A DNA stretch of 64,000 bases, from the NCBI RefSeq assembly GCF_020515695.1, contig NZ_JAIWJA010000001.1, positions 806,001 through 870,000 on the forward strand, read 5' to 3'. The translations under genes were made by a program, and so were the position numbers. Positions 46,373 to 53,969 of this stretch are shown here, piece after piece (the first letter of the stretch is position 1; every line of letters begins with the position of its first letter). A model generated the notes under the pieces. That model worked only from the letters and a program-made list of their open reading frames with translations. It was not told where the DNA came from and searched no databases. The DNA comes from Pseudomonas sp. MWU16-30317. Its GTDB lineage: Bacteria; Pseudomonadota; Gammaproteobacteria; Pseudomonadales; Pseudomonadaceae.

Positions 46373-46851
46373 ATGGTCAATTTCGATTTTACCCTAATCA
46401 AGCATAAGCAGGGTGAAGGCTCAGAAGCGTGTCACGATAAGTTACCGCGGGACACGATCCGAACCCGCTCATAAACTGCAGACGAGGGGCCGTATCGCTC
46501 AGGCATATCTTGCCAAACCGCGCATGAACTCTGTTCCCACCCGTTGCGGAGCAGGACCATGCGGCTACTCTGATAGCACTTTTGAAAACGCTTGGGCTGG
46601 AAGCAGGGAAGCGAGTGACGTTCAGAACCCTCCGGATCGCAAATGATAGGGAGCCTCGCTGTGAACATTGCTGATCTCATTGACAACGGGTGAATTTTCG
46701 ATGAAGGAGACTGTTGGACCTTAGGCTGGGGGCATCCTTTTCAAACCATCCCAAGATGTGCCCCCAATTTAGCAAACCACTGGAAGTGAGTGGAGCTCCA
46801 TGGTTTGTGGAAAGGCAGAAATGATCAGCTAAACAGCCTGCCCAACGACAC
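46373..46851. other. Non-coding, AT-richer stretch with two inverted repeats
   Basis: 479 bp between the prlF operator and the LysR stop. GGGGGCA (46728-46734) pairs with TGCCCCC (46759-46765). CAAACCACTGGA (46773-46784) pairs imperfectly with TCCATGGTTTG (46797-46807). Short open frames lack ribosome sites and recognisable motifs. The second hairpin could end the LysR transcript. A decayed mobile element is possible, but no transposase fragment is recognisable. Confidence 0.4.
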
Positions 46852-47766
46852 CTAAAGACTCTCAGGGTCGCCAAAAAACATCTGCAACCGAGACCGCAAC
46901 CACCGCTCACCGGGATCATTGTCCTGCGACCCCCTCCACGCCATGTGCATCTCGAAGCTCTGAATCTCCAGCGGCAACTCCTCCGCGCGCAGGCCACCGA
47001 CGGCGGTCAGTGCATCGGCGGTATAGTCGGGGACGATGGCGATGATGTCGGTGCCCGCTAGCAGCGTGCCCAGCCCGTTGAACTGCGGCACGGCCAGCAC
47101 CACATGGCGCTTGCGGTCGATCTTCTCCAAGGCTGTATCGATAAAGCCGCTGAGGTCGCCGGCATAGGAGACCAGCGCGTGGGGCCGGCTGCAGAAGTCG
47201 TCCAGGCTCATGCTCCCTGGCATGCTGTCGGCGCGCAGCAACATCGGCCGTGCCCGGCGCAGCACTTTGCGCTTGGCGTTGGCGGGCAGGTCGTTGGTGT
47301 AGGCGACGCCGATGGATATCTCGCCGGAGGCCAGCAGGGCCGGCATCAGAATATAGTTGGTGCGGCGCACCACCAGGACGATCCCCGGTGCCTCGCCGCG
47401 CAGACGCTTGAGCAACTGGGGCAACAGCGAGAACTCGACATCGTCCGACAGCCCGATGCGGAATACTGCAGTGCTGGTGGCCGGGTCGAATTCGGAGGCA
47501 CGGCTCACTGCCGTGGAGATCGAGTCCAGGGCGGGGGACAACAGCGCGAAGATTTCCGTGGCGCGTGCCGACGGCTCCATGCTGCGCCCGGTGCGCACGA
47601 ACAGCGGATCATCGAACAGGCTGCGCAGGCGCGACAACGCTGCGCTGATGGCCGGTTGACCGAGAAACAGCTTTTCCGCGGCGCGGGTCACGCTACGTTC
47701 GTGCATCAGGGTTTCAAAGACGATGAGCAGGTTAAGATCGACGCGACGCAGGTCGTTACGGTTCAT
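46852..47766 (-). CDS. LysR-type regulator (NodD/LinR-like subgroup)
   Basis: A 304-residue LysR protein. The N-terminus RRVDLNLLIVFETLMHERSV then TRAAEKLFLGQPAISAALSR is typical of the NodD-like branch, followed by FDDPLFVRTGRSMEPSARA. The effector domain begins FRIGLSDDVEF. It is divergent from the quinone-oxidoreductase-like gene at 47978, and a 7-bp dyad lies between them (47863-47884). The inducer is unknown; that branch often senses aromatic or reactive compounds. Confidence 0.88.
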   Translation of the reverse strand: MNRNDLRRVDLNLLIVFETLMHERSVTRAAEKLFLGQPAISAALSRLRSLFDDPLFVRTGRSMEPSARATEIFALLSPALDSISTAVSRASEFDPATSTAVFRIGLSDDVEFSLLPQLLKRLRGEAPGIVLVVRRTNYILMPALLASGEISIGVAYTNDLPANAKRKVLRRARPMLLRADSMPGSMSLDDFCSRPHALVSYAGDLSGFIDTALEKIDRKRHVVLAVPQFNGLGTLLAGTDIIAIVPDYTADALTAVGGLRAEELPLEIQSFEMHMAWRGSQDNDPGERWLRSRLQMFFGDPESL

Positions 47767-47862
47767 CTTCAGTGCTTCTGTTCAGTGACGACGAGGGGGC
47801 GGGGTGAATCTTAAGGGCAAAGACTGGTAACCTGCACCGAGAAAATGAAAATTGTCGCCAGT

Positions 47863-47884
47863 TGATTGAATCGCCGATCAATCA
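47863..47884. promoter_or_regulatory. LysR-type operator dyad
   Basis: TGATTGA-ATCGCCGA-TCAATCA, perfect 7-bp inverted repeat in the 211-bp spacer between the LysR gene and its divergent oxidoreductase gene. Size and position fit a LysR box. Confidence 0.55.
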
Positions 47885-47977
47885 CAGGCATGTTGACTAT
47901 TAATAGGCCGCCATAGCCTTAGCGGGAAAGCCCGGATAAAGTTCATGGCATTAGAGGTCACTTTGACGAGGTTTGCG

Positions 47978-49000
47978 ATGTCCCGCACGATCCGTTTTCA
48001 CAAGTTCGGTCCGGCAGATGTGCTCAAGTGCGAAGAGCACGCAGCCGCTTTGCCTGCGCCTGGTGAAGTGCAGGTTCGTGTCGAAGCTATCGGCATCAGC
48101 TGGTACGACATTCTGTGGCGCCAGAACCTGGCGTCATCCCACGCTCGTCTGCCTGCTGGCCTGGGTCATGAAATGGCCGGCGTGGTCGTGGCAGTAGGCG
48201 AGGGCGTCGAAGTGCTGGCGGTCGGCGACAAGGTCGCCAGCTTCCCGGCCGAGAGTCCCAATCAATATCCGGTCTACGGTGAGGTCATCGTGCTGCCGGT
48301 GACCGCCCTGACCCGTTATCCCGAATTGCTCACTCCGGTTCAGGCCAGCGTGCATTACACGCCGCTGCTGATCGCTTACTTCGCCTATCGCGACCTGGCG
48401 CGCACCAAGCCCGGTCAGGTCGCGCTGGTTACCGATGCCAGTCATTGCGCCGGCCCGGCCTTCGTGCAACTGGGCAAGGCGCTCGGTGTGCGGGTGGTCG
48501 CGGCGACCAAATCAGCGGAGCAGCGCGACTACCTGCTGGCGCTGGGGGCGGAAAAGGTCATCGTCACCGAGGAACAGGACCTGGTCATGCAGATCAGCAA
48601 GTTCACCGATGGCCGTGGTGTCGATATGGTCTTCGACGGCCTGGGTGGCCCGCAGATGTCATTGATGGGCGATGTGCTTGCGCCCCGTGGCAGCCTGATC
48701 CTGTACGGCCTGCAAGGCGGCAATCAGACGCCGTTCCCGGCGTGCGCGGCGTTCCAGAAGAATATTCAGTTCTATGTGCATTGCATCAGCAATTTCACCG
48801 GCAAGCCGGAGCTGGGCATCGTTCAGGATCACGAGGCCTTGCAGCGTGCGTTGGCGGACATCAACCAGATGACCGCCGATCGCATCCTGCTGCCCCAGGA
48901 GATTCGCGTCTATCCCTTCGGCCAGTTCGTGGAAGCCCACCGCTACATGGACGAGTGCCCGTGCGGCGCCCGCGTGGCCCTGGAAGTGGAACCCGCTTGA
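47978..49000 (+). CDS. Zinc-independent quinone oxidoreductase-like dehydrogenase (MDR family)
   Basis: A 340-residue medium-chain reductase with the quinone-oxidoreductase N-terminus (RFHKFGPADVLKCEEHAAAL). The cofactor domain has LVTDASHCAGPAFVQLGKAL where AxGGVG usually stands, and VDMVFDGLGGPQ. There is no structural zinc Cys cluster, so it is likely an NADPH-dependent quinone or enone reductase. GAGG lies 6 nt before the ATG at 47978, which is preferred over an ATG at 47945. Probably under the divergent LysR gene. A REPIN follows. Confidence 0.83.
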   Translation: MSRTIRFHKFGPADVLKCEEHAAALPAPGEVQVRVEAIGISWYDILWRQNLASSHARLPAGLGHEMAGVVVAVGEGVEVLAVGDKVASFPAESPNQYPVYGEVIVLPVTALTRYPELLTPVQASVHYTPLLIAYFAYRDLARTKPGQVALVTDASHCAGPAFVQLGKALGVRVVAATKSAEQRDYLLALGAEKVIVTEEQDLVMQISKFTDGRGVDMVFDGLGGPQMSLMGDVLAPRGSLILYGLQGGNQTPFPACAAFQKNIQFYVHCISNFTGKPELGIVQDHEALQRALADINQMTADRILLPQEIRVYPFGQFVEAHRYMDECPCGARVALEVEPA

Positions 49001-49010
49001 GCCAAGCCCT

Positions 49011-49094
49011 GTAGCGAGGGGGCTTGCCGTCGATCAACTGTGTCAGCAAGGTGATGGTGCTGACACGCTTTGTCGGGGGCAGGCCCCCTCGCTC
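49011..49094. repeat. REPIN: two inverted REP elements with an inner hairpin
   Basis: The left REP GTAGCGAGGGGGCTTGCC (49011-49028) faces an inverted copy ending GGCCCCCTCGCTC (by 49094). Between them, GTGTCAGCA (49040-49048) and TGCTGACAC (49058-49066) form a perfect 9-bp stem. The core is shared with 1282-1308. Non-autonomous REPINs of this kind are mobilised by RAYT transposases; none is in the window. The remaining 180 bp up to 49275 hold nothing else I can support. Confidence 0.82.
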
Positions 49095-49274
49095 CATCTG
49101 TACATCCCCGCTTACGTTTGCTTGATCGCGGTGTAGGAAAATTCCGGTAATCTGCACTGGTTTTCCGCGCTGATCTGTATCTTTCAATACATTCCCATGC
49201 CCCGATAATACTTCCTGCCATTTGCCTCCCCGCCGGAGTGGAGCGTTGCCCGACGGTTTTGACAGGGATCGATC

Positions 49275-50732
49275 TTGAGCGAGCTGCATCAACAAGCCAT
49301 CAACTACGTCTATCTGCAGGTGTTACAGAAACTGCAGTGCCACTATTCCCATCGCCAGCGCCTGGCGCTAGAGCAGCTCATACCGCGCATCATTCTGGCG
49401 GCGGGTGGCCCGGGCCGGTTGGGGGAGTACCGGATCATGGTCGCCCATAATGGCGGTCGCGAGAGTGCTCAGGCCGTCGCCTTTCTGCGCGCTGCGCAGT
49501 TAAGCCTGACGGTACGCTGTGGGCAGACCTTCCTTCTGCGAATCGTGACCTGTCGCCAGGAAACCCTCACCGAGCCCACTGCGGGTAATGTACGGCGCCT
49601 CTACGCTGCCTTGTTCGTCGAGGACGACCCACGGGTAGAGACTCTGCTGGCCGACGATCATCAGGTATCGCCCTTCGACCTGCCGGAAGTTGGCATGGAG
49701 CCATTATCCGCCGTCCGGCGCATGAACTTGTTGATGGCAGGGCAGATCACCGGGGGCGATGTCCGCGCGACCTTCTGCCATCTCGATCACCAGCGCTACG
49801 CCAATGCCTTGCAGCGCGGCCTGCACTGGGGCGGCGCGGTGAATGCGCTGGTCCGGCTCGAGTCACCGCGCCAACGCCATCAGTATCAACTCTGGTCCCG
49901 CCAAGTCGCGCGCCGTGCTCAATCGCTGGCTCAACAGCGCGAAGTCGATGACCCTTTGCTCCAATCGTTCTGCGCGTTGCGTGCGGGGCTCGGGCAGGGC
50001 GCTCGTCCGCCACGGACCGTCAAGTCGTTGGCCTTGGACGATCTTATGGACGAGATTCTCGACACACCTTGCATGCCATTGCTCGAGTTCCTCGGCTTTC
50101 GGCTGACGGATCTGGGCGCGGTGATCGGCCAGGCCGATCTTGCTCATCCATTGCTGCTGGCGCATATCGCAGGGCTGCGATCCGAAGCCCTGACACTGCT
50201 CGACTACCGCGACGGCATCGAACACTACCTGAACCTCTCAAGCCCTTTGTTGCGTCAGCGCAAGTTGCCCCAGGAGTTGCTTCGTGCAGCGTTGGCCGGT
50301 TATGCCACCAAAGCAACCCTCACCGCCCACCGCAAACGGGCCAATGCGCTGCTCACTACACGCTATGGCCTAGGTGAAAAGCAGCTGGTGTGCATGCTGT
50401 TCGCGCCTTTTGTCGATCAGGGCGCCGGACTTGCGCGCTATCTGCGCCATTGCCATCACAGCATGCCGCGGGCGCTGCCCTATATGCATAGCGCACTGGC
50501 TGGCGAGACGGTGCCCATGCCCGTCCAACAATGGTTGACCGAGAGCAGCGGGTTGCCATTGAAACGATTGCGGGAGCTGTACAGGATGGCGCGGGTGCAC
50601 GTCGACGACGACCAGGGATTGTTGGCGAATTCGCCGCACTGGCCGCTCAACAGCCGTGGCGTGCGGGGCCTGCATCCGGTGACCGGTTTGCCCGCCCTGA
50701 GCCCGGCCAGCCGACGCGAGCGTGAATCATGA
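49275..50732 (+). CDS. Unrecognised 485-residue protein
   Basis: I do not recognise a family. The protein is mostly alpha-helical and soluble by eye, rich in Leu, Arg and Gln, with no signal peptide, membrane segment or clear catalytic motif. The N-terminal third (YLQVLQKLQCHYSHRQRLAL) looks helical; the C-terminal part ends in a basic Arg-rich tail (LSPASRRERES). The start is TTG at 49275 with AGGG 7 nt upstream; no ATG or GTG gives a better start. Its stop overlaps the next ATG as ATGA, so it is coupled to the MocR-like gene and the two probably act together. Confidence 0.7.
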   Translation: MSELHQQAINYVYLQVLQKLQCHYSHRQRLALEQLIPRIILAAGGPGRLGEYRIMVAHNGGRESAQAVAFLRAAQLSLTVRCGQTFLLRIVTCRQETLTEPTAGNVRRLYAALFVEDDPRVETLLADDHQVSPFDLPEVGMEPLSAVRRMNLLMAGQITGGDVRATFCHLDHQRYANALQRGLHWGGAVNALVRLESPRQRHQYQLWSRQVARRAQSLAQQREVDDPLLQSFCALRAGLGQGARPPRTVKSLALDDLMDEILDTPCMPLLEFLGFRLTDLGAVIGQADLAHPLLLAHIAGLRSEALTLLDYRDGIEHYLNLSSPLLRQRKLPQELLRAALAGYATKATLTAHRKRANALLTTRYGLGEKQLVCMLFAPFVDQGAGLARYLRHCHHSMPRALPYMHSALAGETVPMPVQQWLTESSGLPLKRLRELYRMARVHVDDDQGLLANSPHWPLNSRGVRGLHPVTGLPALSPASRRERES

Positions 50733-52147
50733 CCAGGGCAGCGGCCCGCGGCTATGCCTATCAAACCGTGTACGCCTATCTGGCGAGCCTGATTGCCGAA
50801 GCCACCGGCGAGCACAAGATCCGCCTGCCGTCATTGCGCGACCTGGCCAGCCGCCTGGACGTCTCCGTATCGACCGTACAGCATGCCTACCAGCTACTTG
50901 AAAGCGAGGGGCGGATCATGTCCGTGGCCAAGTCCGGCTATTATGCTGTCGCCTCCCCAGCGGGCCCGCCGCTCGCTGCACTGGCCACGCCCACCGCCGA
51001 ACCCGATCTGCTGCAAAGCCTCTACCACCATGCCTGTACCCCGGGCATGTGGGCACTGCACCGCAGCGACCCCTGGCCTGGCGACGCCTTTGGCCAGGCC
51101 CTGACCACACGGGAGCGGGAGATCCGGCGCCAGCACCGCAGCCCCGACAGCCATCCACTAGGCGAGCCGGCGCTGCGACGCGAACTGGCGGCGCGCTATA
51201 CCCAGGCTACCCATCACCGCTGGTGTGCCGATGATGTCTATCTAGCGGCCGATCTGCGCGCCACCCTCGATATCACCCTGGCCGCGCTGGATATCAGTGG
51301 CCGCACGGTGATGATCACGACCCCGGCGTCCCCCGTATTACTGATGGCACTCGACGCTGCGGGGCTGGATGTCTGCGAGTTGCCCCTGGATATGGGCGGC
51401 GACCTGGATCTCGAGCGGGCCGCACACTACTTGCGCGAGCGTGCGGTGGCGCTGGTGATCCTCAGTTCCACGCTCAATGGCCCACAAGGCGCACTCGTGC
51501 CTGACACCACTCGACAGGCGTTGGCAAAACTGCTCGATCACCACGGCACCTGGGTGCTTGAGGACGATGATCATGGCGAGTTGTGTTTTTCCCATGAGAC
51601 TCCCTTGCGAGATTGGGTAGCTCCGGAGCGTTTGCTCGTGTGTGGCTCGTTCGCACGGACCATCGGCACCGAAGCGCGCTATGGCTACCTGCTGGTTCCA
51701 CCGGAGGCGCGCTCGCCGATGACTGCATCGGTGCGTCAGCGCTTGTTGCAACGTGACTTCCATCTGCCTCCAGTACGCCAGAAGGCCATCGCGCGCCTTT
51801 ACCAGCGCAGGGCCATCGATGGCCAACTGCGTTCCCTGCGCAACGGCCTGAAACTCAATGTTGGTCGGCTGGTGCAGCAACTCGATGACAGCCTGGGCGA
51901 TCTGCTCTGCGTGCCGATGCCTGCGGGTGGCAGCGGGGTGTGGGTGAGTAGCCGCCACGCCATCGATGTGCGACAGGTGTACGACCACCTGCTGAGACGA
52001 CACATCCTCATCGCCCCAGGGCCGGTGTTCAGCAGCCAGGGCCATCATTCTCAATGCCTGCGCATCGCCTGTCCGGTCAACGGACGGGGGCTGCCGGGGC
52101 GGGTGATCGCCGAGTTGCGCAAGGCGTTGCAGTCTGGCCGTCGCTGA
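50729..52147 (+). CDS. MocR-like protein lacking the PLP lysine
   Basis: A 472-residue GntR-HTH/aminotransferase fusion. The N-terminal winged helix is clear (LPSLRDLASRLDVSVSTVQH, then AYQLLESEGRIM). In the aminotransferase domain the asparagine region (LNGPQGALVPD) and aspartate (LEDDDHGELCF) remain. The lysine that should hold PLP is replaced: GSFARTIGTEARYGYL has R310 where GSFSK is normal, as in the MocR gene at the start of this window. The usual Tyr after the aspartate is His. It therefore probably cannot form the internal aldimine and may be a repurposed regulator. Coupled to the upstream unknown gene; fan1 follows 91 bp later under its own promoter. Confidence 0.82.
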   Translation: MTRAAARGYAYQTVYAYLASLIAEATGEHKIRLPSLRDLASRLDVSVSTVQHAYQLLESEGRIMSVAKSGYYAVASPAGPPLAALATPTAEPDLLQSLYHHACTPGMWALHRSDPWPGDAFGQALTTREREIRRQHRSPDSHPLGEPALRRELAARYTQATHHRWCADDVYLAADLRATLDITLAALDISGRTVMITTPASPVLLMALDAAGLDVCELPLDMGGDLDLERAAHYLRERAVALVILSSTLNGPQGALVPDTTRQALAKLLDHHGTWVLEDDDHGELCFSHETPLRDWVAPERLLVCGSFARTIGTEARYGYLLVPPEARSPMTASVRQRLLQRDFHLPPVRQKAIARLYQRRAIDGQLRSLRNGLKLNVGRLVQQLDDSLGDLLCVPMPAGGSGVWVSSRHAIDVRQVYDHLLRRHILIAPGPVFSSQGHHSQCLRIACPVNGRGLPGRVIAELRKALQSGRR

Positions 52148-52174
52148 TCGAGGCGATCCATTGGTCGCCAGACA

Positions 52175-52206
52175 TTGTCATCGGCAGGGACTGTATGTAT
52201 AAACAG
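52175..52206 (+). promoter_or_regulatory. Sigma-70 promoter overlapped by a LexA (SOS) box, for fan1
   Basis: TTGTCA (52175-52180), a 17-bp spacer and TATAAA (52198-52203) give a near-ideal promoter. CTGTATGTATAAACAG (52191-52206) matches the LexA consensus CTGT-N8-ACAG exactly and covers the -10. The predicted transcript starts about 30 bp before the fan1 GTG. SOS control of the fan1-helicase pair is therefore strongly suggested. Confidence 0.82.
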
Positions 52207-52238
52207 GCCATGTTTTTTCCGTTGAAATATCTCGTCTC

Positions 52239-53969
52239 GTGACCATTCCTGCCAACTCCCTCGAAGACCCATTCTACTACCTGAGCAATTTTCGCCAGGT
52301 ACTGGCCTGGTTGCGCGAGCGCTACAGCGATGTGCTTTGCAACGAAGAACTGGCGTTCGTCGATGGCTTCGCCGTGCTCGACAAGGCCGCCCAGGCGCTG
52401 CTGGTGCGGATGATCATGCGCAAAGGCCCCTTGTATCGCGCGAGCAAACTGGTCTATGCCGAAATCGGTCCTACCGAACTTGCCGTGGCCCCGTTACTGC
52501 AGCGCGGCTGGGTCGACGATCAGCACCCCATCAGCCTGGGGCAGTTGTTCGATCTGCTGGGCAAGGCCGAACTCTATCAGCGCTTTCGTCACCACGGCCT
52601 GCTCTCGGGGGCACGCAAGGCGCAATGGCTCGAACAGCTGTGCGAGCACTACCTCGATGAGCAGCCCTTCGCCCATTGGTGGCCGGAGCTGGACGACGCA
52701 GTCTACGCGCTGCAGATCCGCGGGCTGTGTGAGCGCATGCGCTTGCTGTTTTTCGGCAATCTTTATCAGGACTGGTCGGAGTTCGTGCTGGCCGACCTGG
52801 GGATCTACCGTTACGAACAAGTACCCCTGAACGCGGAATCACGCAGCCTGCATCACGCGACCCATATCGACCAGTACATGGTCTTGCACGAGGCCCGCCA
52901 GGCGTTGGAAGCAGGGCTTGAGCGCGAGCCCTTGGTAGCTGGGGTGCTGAGCCTTGAACTCGACAACCCGTGGCTGCGCAGTCGACGCGACAAACTGCTG
53001 TTCCAGATGGGGTATCTGTATGAGCGCGAAGGGCTGCTGGATCAGGCGCTGGTGATCTATCAGGCCAGCACTTTCGCCGAAAGCCGCGCGCGGCAGGTAC
53101 GCGTACTCGAACGCATGGGCCGCTTGGAGCAAGCTGTGGAATTGGCGCAAAGCGCCCTGCAATCGCCGCAAAATGCATTGGAGGCTGCGCCCAACGCTGC
53201 CGAGCGTCAGCAATTGCAACGCATGCTGCCACGCCTGCGCCGAGGCCTGGGGTTACCCGCGCAACCCAAGCGCAAGGCCGCGCCGCCGCAACGTCTCGAT
53301 CTGTGCCTGCTGCGTGATGGGCCAGCGCGCAGCGTCGAGGCCTGGGTCCAGGCGCATCTGCAGGAGGAGGGCGGCCTGGTGTTCTATGTCGAGAACACCC
53401 TGTTCACGTCATTGTTCGGATTGCTGTGCTGGCCTGCGATCTTCGCGCCATTGCCCGGAGCGTTCTTTCACCCATTCCAGAGCGGGCCCACTGATTTGCA
53501 CCAGGCCGACTTCCACGCGCGCCGGGCGGCGCTGTTCGAGGCCTGCCTCATGGAGCTGGAGGATGGCCGCTACCCGGCGACGATCCGCCAGCGCTACCGC
53601 GATAAATTCGGCCTGCAGTCGCCCTTCGTATACTGGAGCATGCTGGACGAAGCCTTGCTCGATCTGGCCCTCAAGTGCCTGCCCGCTGCGCACCTGTCGC
53701 ACTGTTTCCGGCGCATGCTCGAAGACCTCAAGGCCAACTGCGCCGGCATGCCTGACCTCATCCAGTTCTGGCCCGAGCGCCGCAGCTACCGGATGATCGA
53801 GGTCAAGGGGCCGGGCGATCGGCTGCAGGACAACCAGGTGCGCTGGCTGGCCTTCTGCGCCGAACATCGCATGCCCGTGGAGGTCTGCTATGTGACTTGG
53901 CAATCCAGCGCCGATGACACATTGATCGACACCGCGATCGCAGCCATGGCGCAGCAGGCCGATGCGTGA
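52239..53969 (+). CDS. fan1: FAN1-type structure-specific nuclease (VRR-NUC)
   Basis: A 576-residue bacterial FAN1 homologue. The N-terminal DNA-binding part opens with DPFYYLSNFRQVLAWLRERY, followed by a helical repeat region and a C-terminal VRR-NUC nuclease. By my count catalytic D506 (GMPDLIQF), E521 and K523 (MIEVKGPGDRL) are within one residue of those reported for P. aeruginosa FAN1, a 5'-flap nuclease that can unhook interstrand crosslinks. The start is GTG at 52239; nearby ATGs are out of frame and no strong ribosome site is visible. The stop overlaps the helicase GTG, so the pair is coupled. A LexA box overlaps its promoter. Confidence 0.92.
   Translation: MTIPANSLEDPFYYLSNFRQVLAWLRERYSDVLCNEELAFVDGFAVLDKAAQALLVRMIMRKGPLYRASKLVYAEIGPTELAVAPLLQRGWVDDQHPISLGQLFDLLGKAELYQRFRHHGLLSGARKAQWLEQLCEHYLDEQPFAHWWPELDDAVYALQIRGLCERMRLLFFGNLYQDWSEFVLADLGIYRYEQVPLNAESRSLHHATHIDQYMVLHEARQALEAGLEREPLVAGVLSLELDNPWLRSRRDKLLFQMGYLYEREGLLDQALVIYQASTFAESRARQVRVLERMGRLEQAVELAQSALQSPQNALEAAPNAAERQQLQRMLPRLRRGLGLPAQPKRKAAPPQRLDLCLLRDGPARSVEAWVQAHLQEEGGLVFYVENTLFTSLFGLLCWPAIFAPLPGAFFHPFQSGPTDLHQADFHARRAALFEACLMELEDGRYPATIRQRYRDKFGLQSPFVYWSMLDEALLDLALKCLPAAHLSHCFRRMLEDLKANCAGMPDLIQFWPERRSYRMIEVKGPGDRLQDNQVRWLAFCAEHRMPVEVCYVTWQSSADDTLIDTAIAAMAQQADA

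Noticed and set aside
46413-46646. Short open frames of 77-106 codons between prlF and the LysR gene
   Set aside because: No ribosome sites, no motifs, and atypical composition; kept only as a non-coding stretch.
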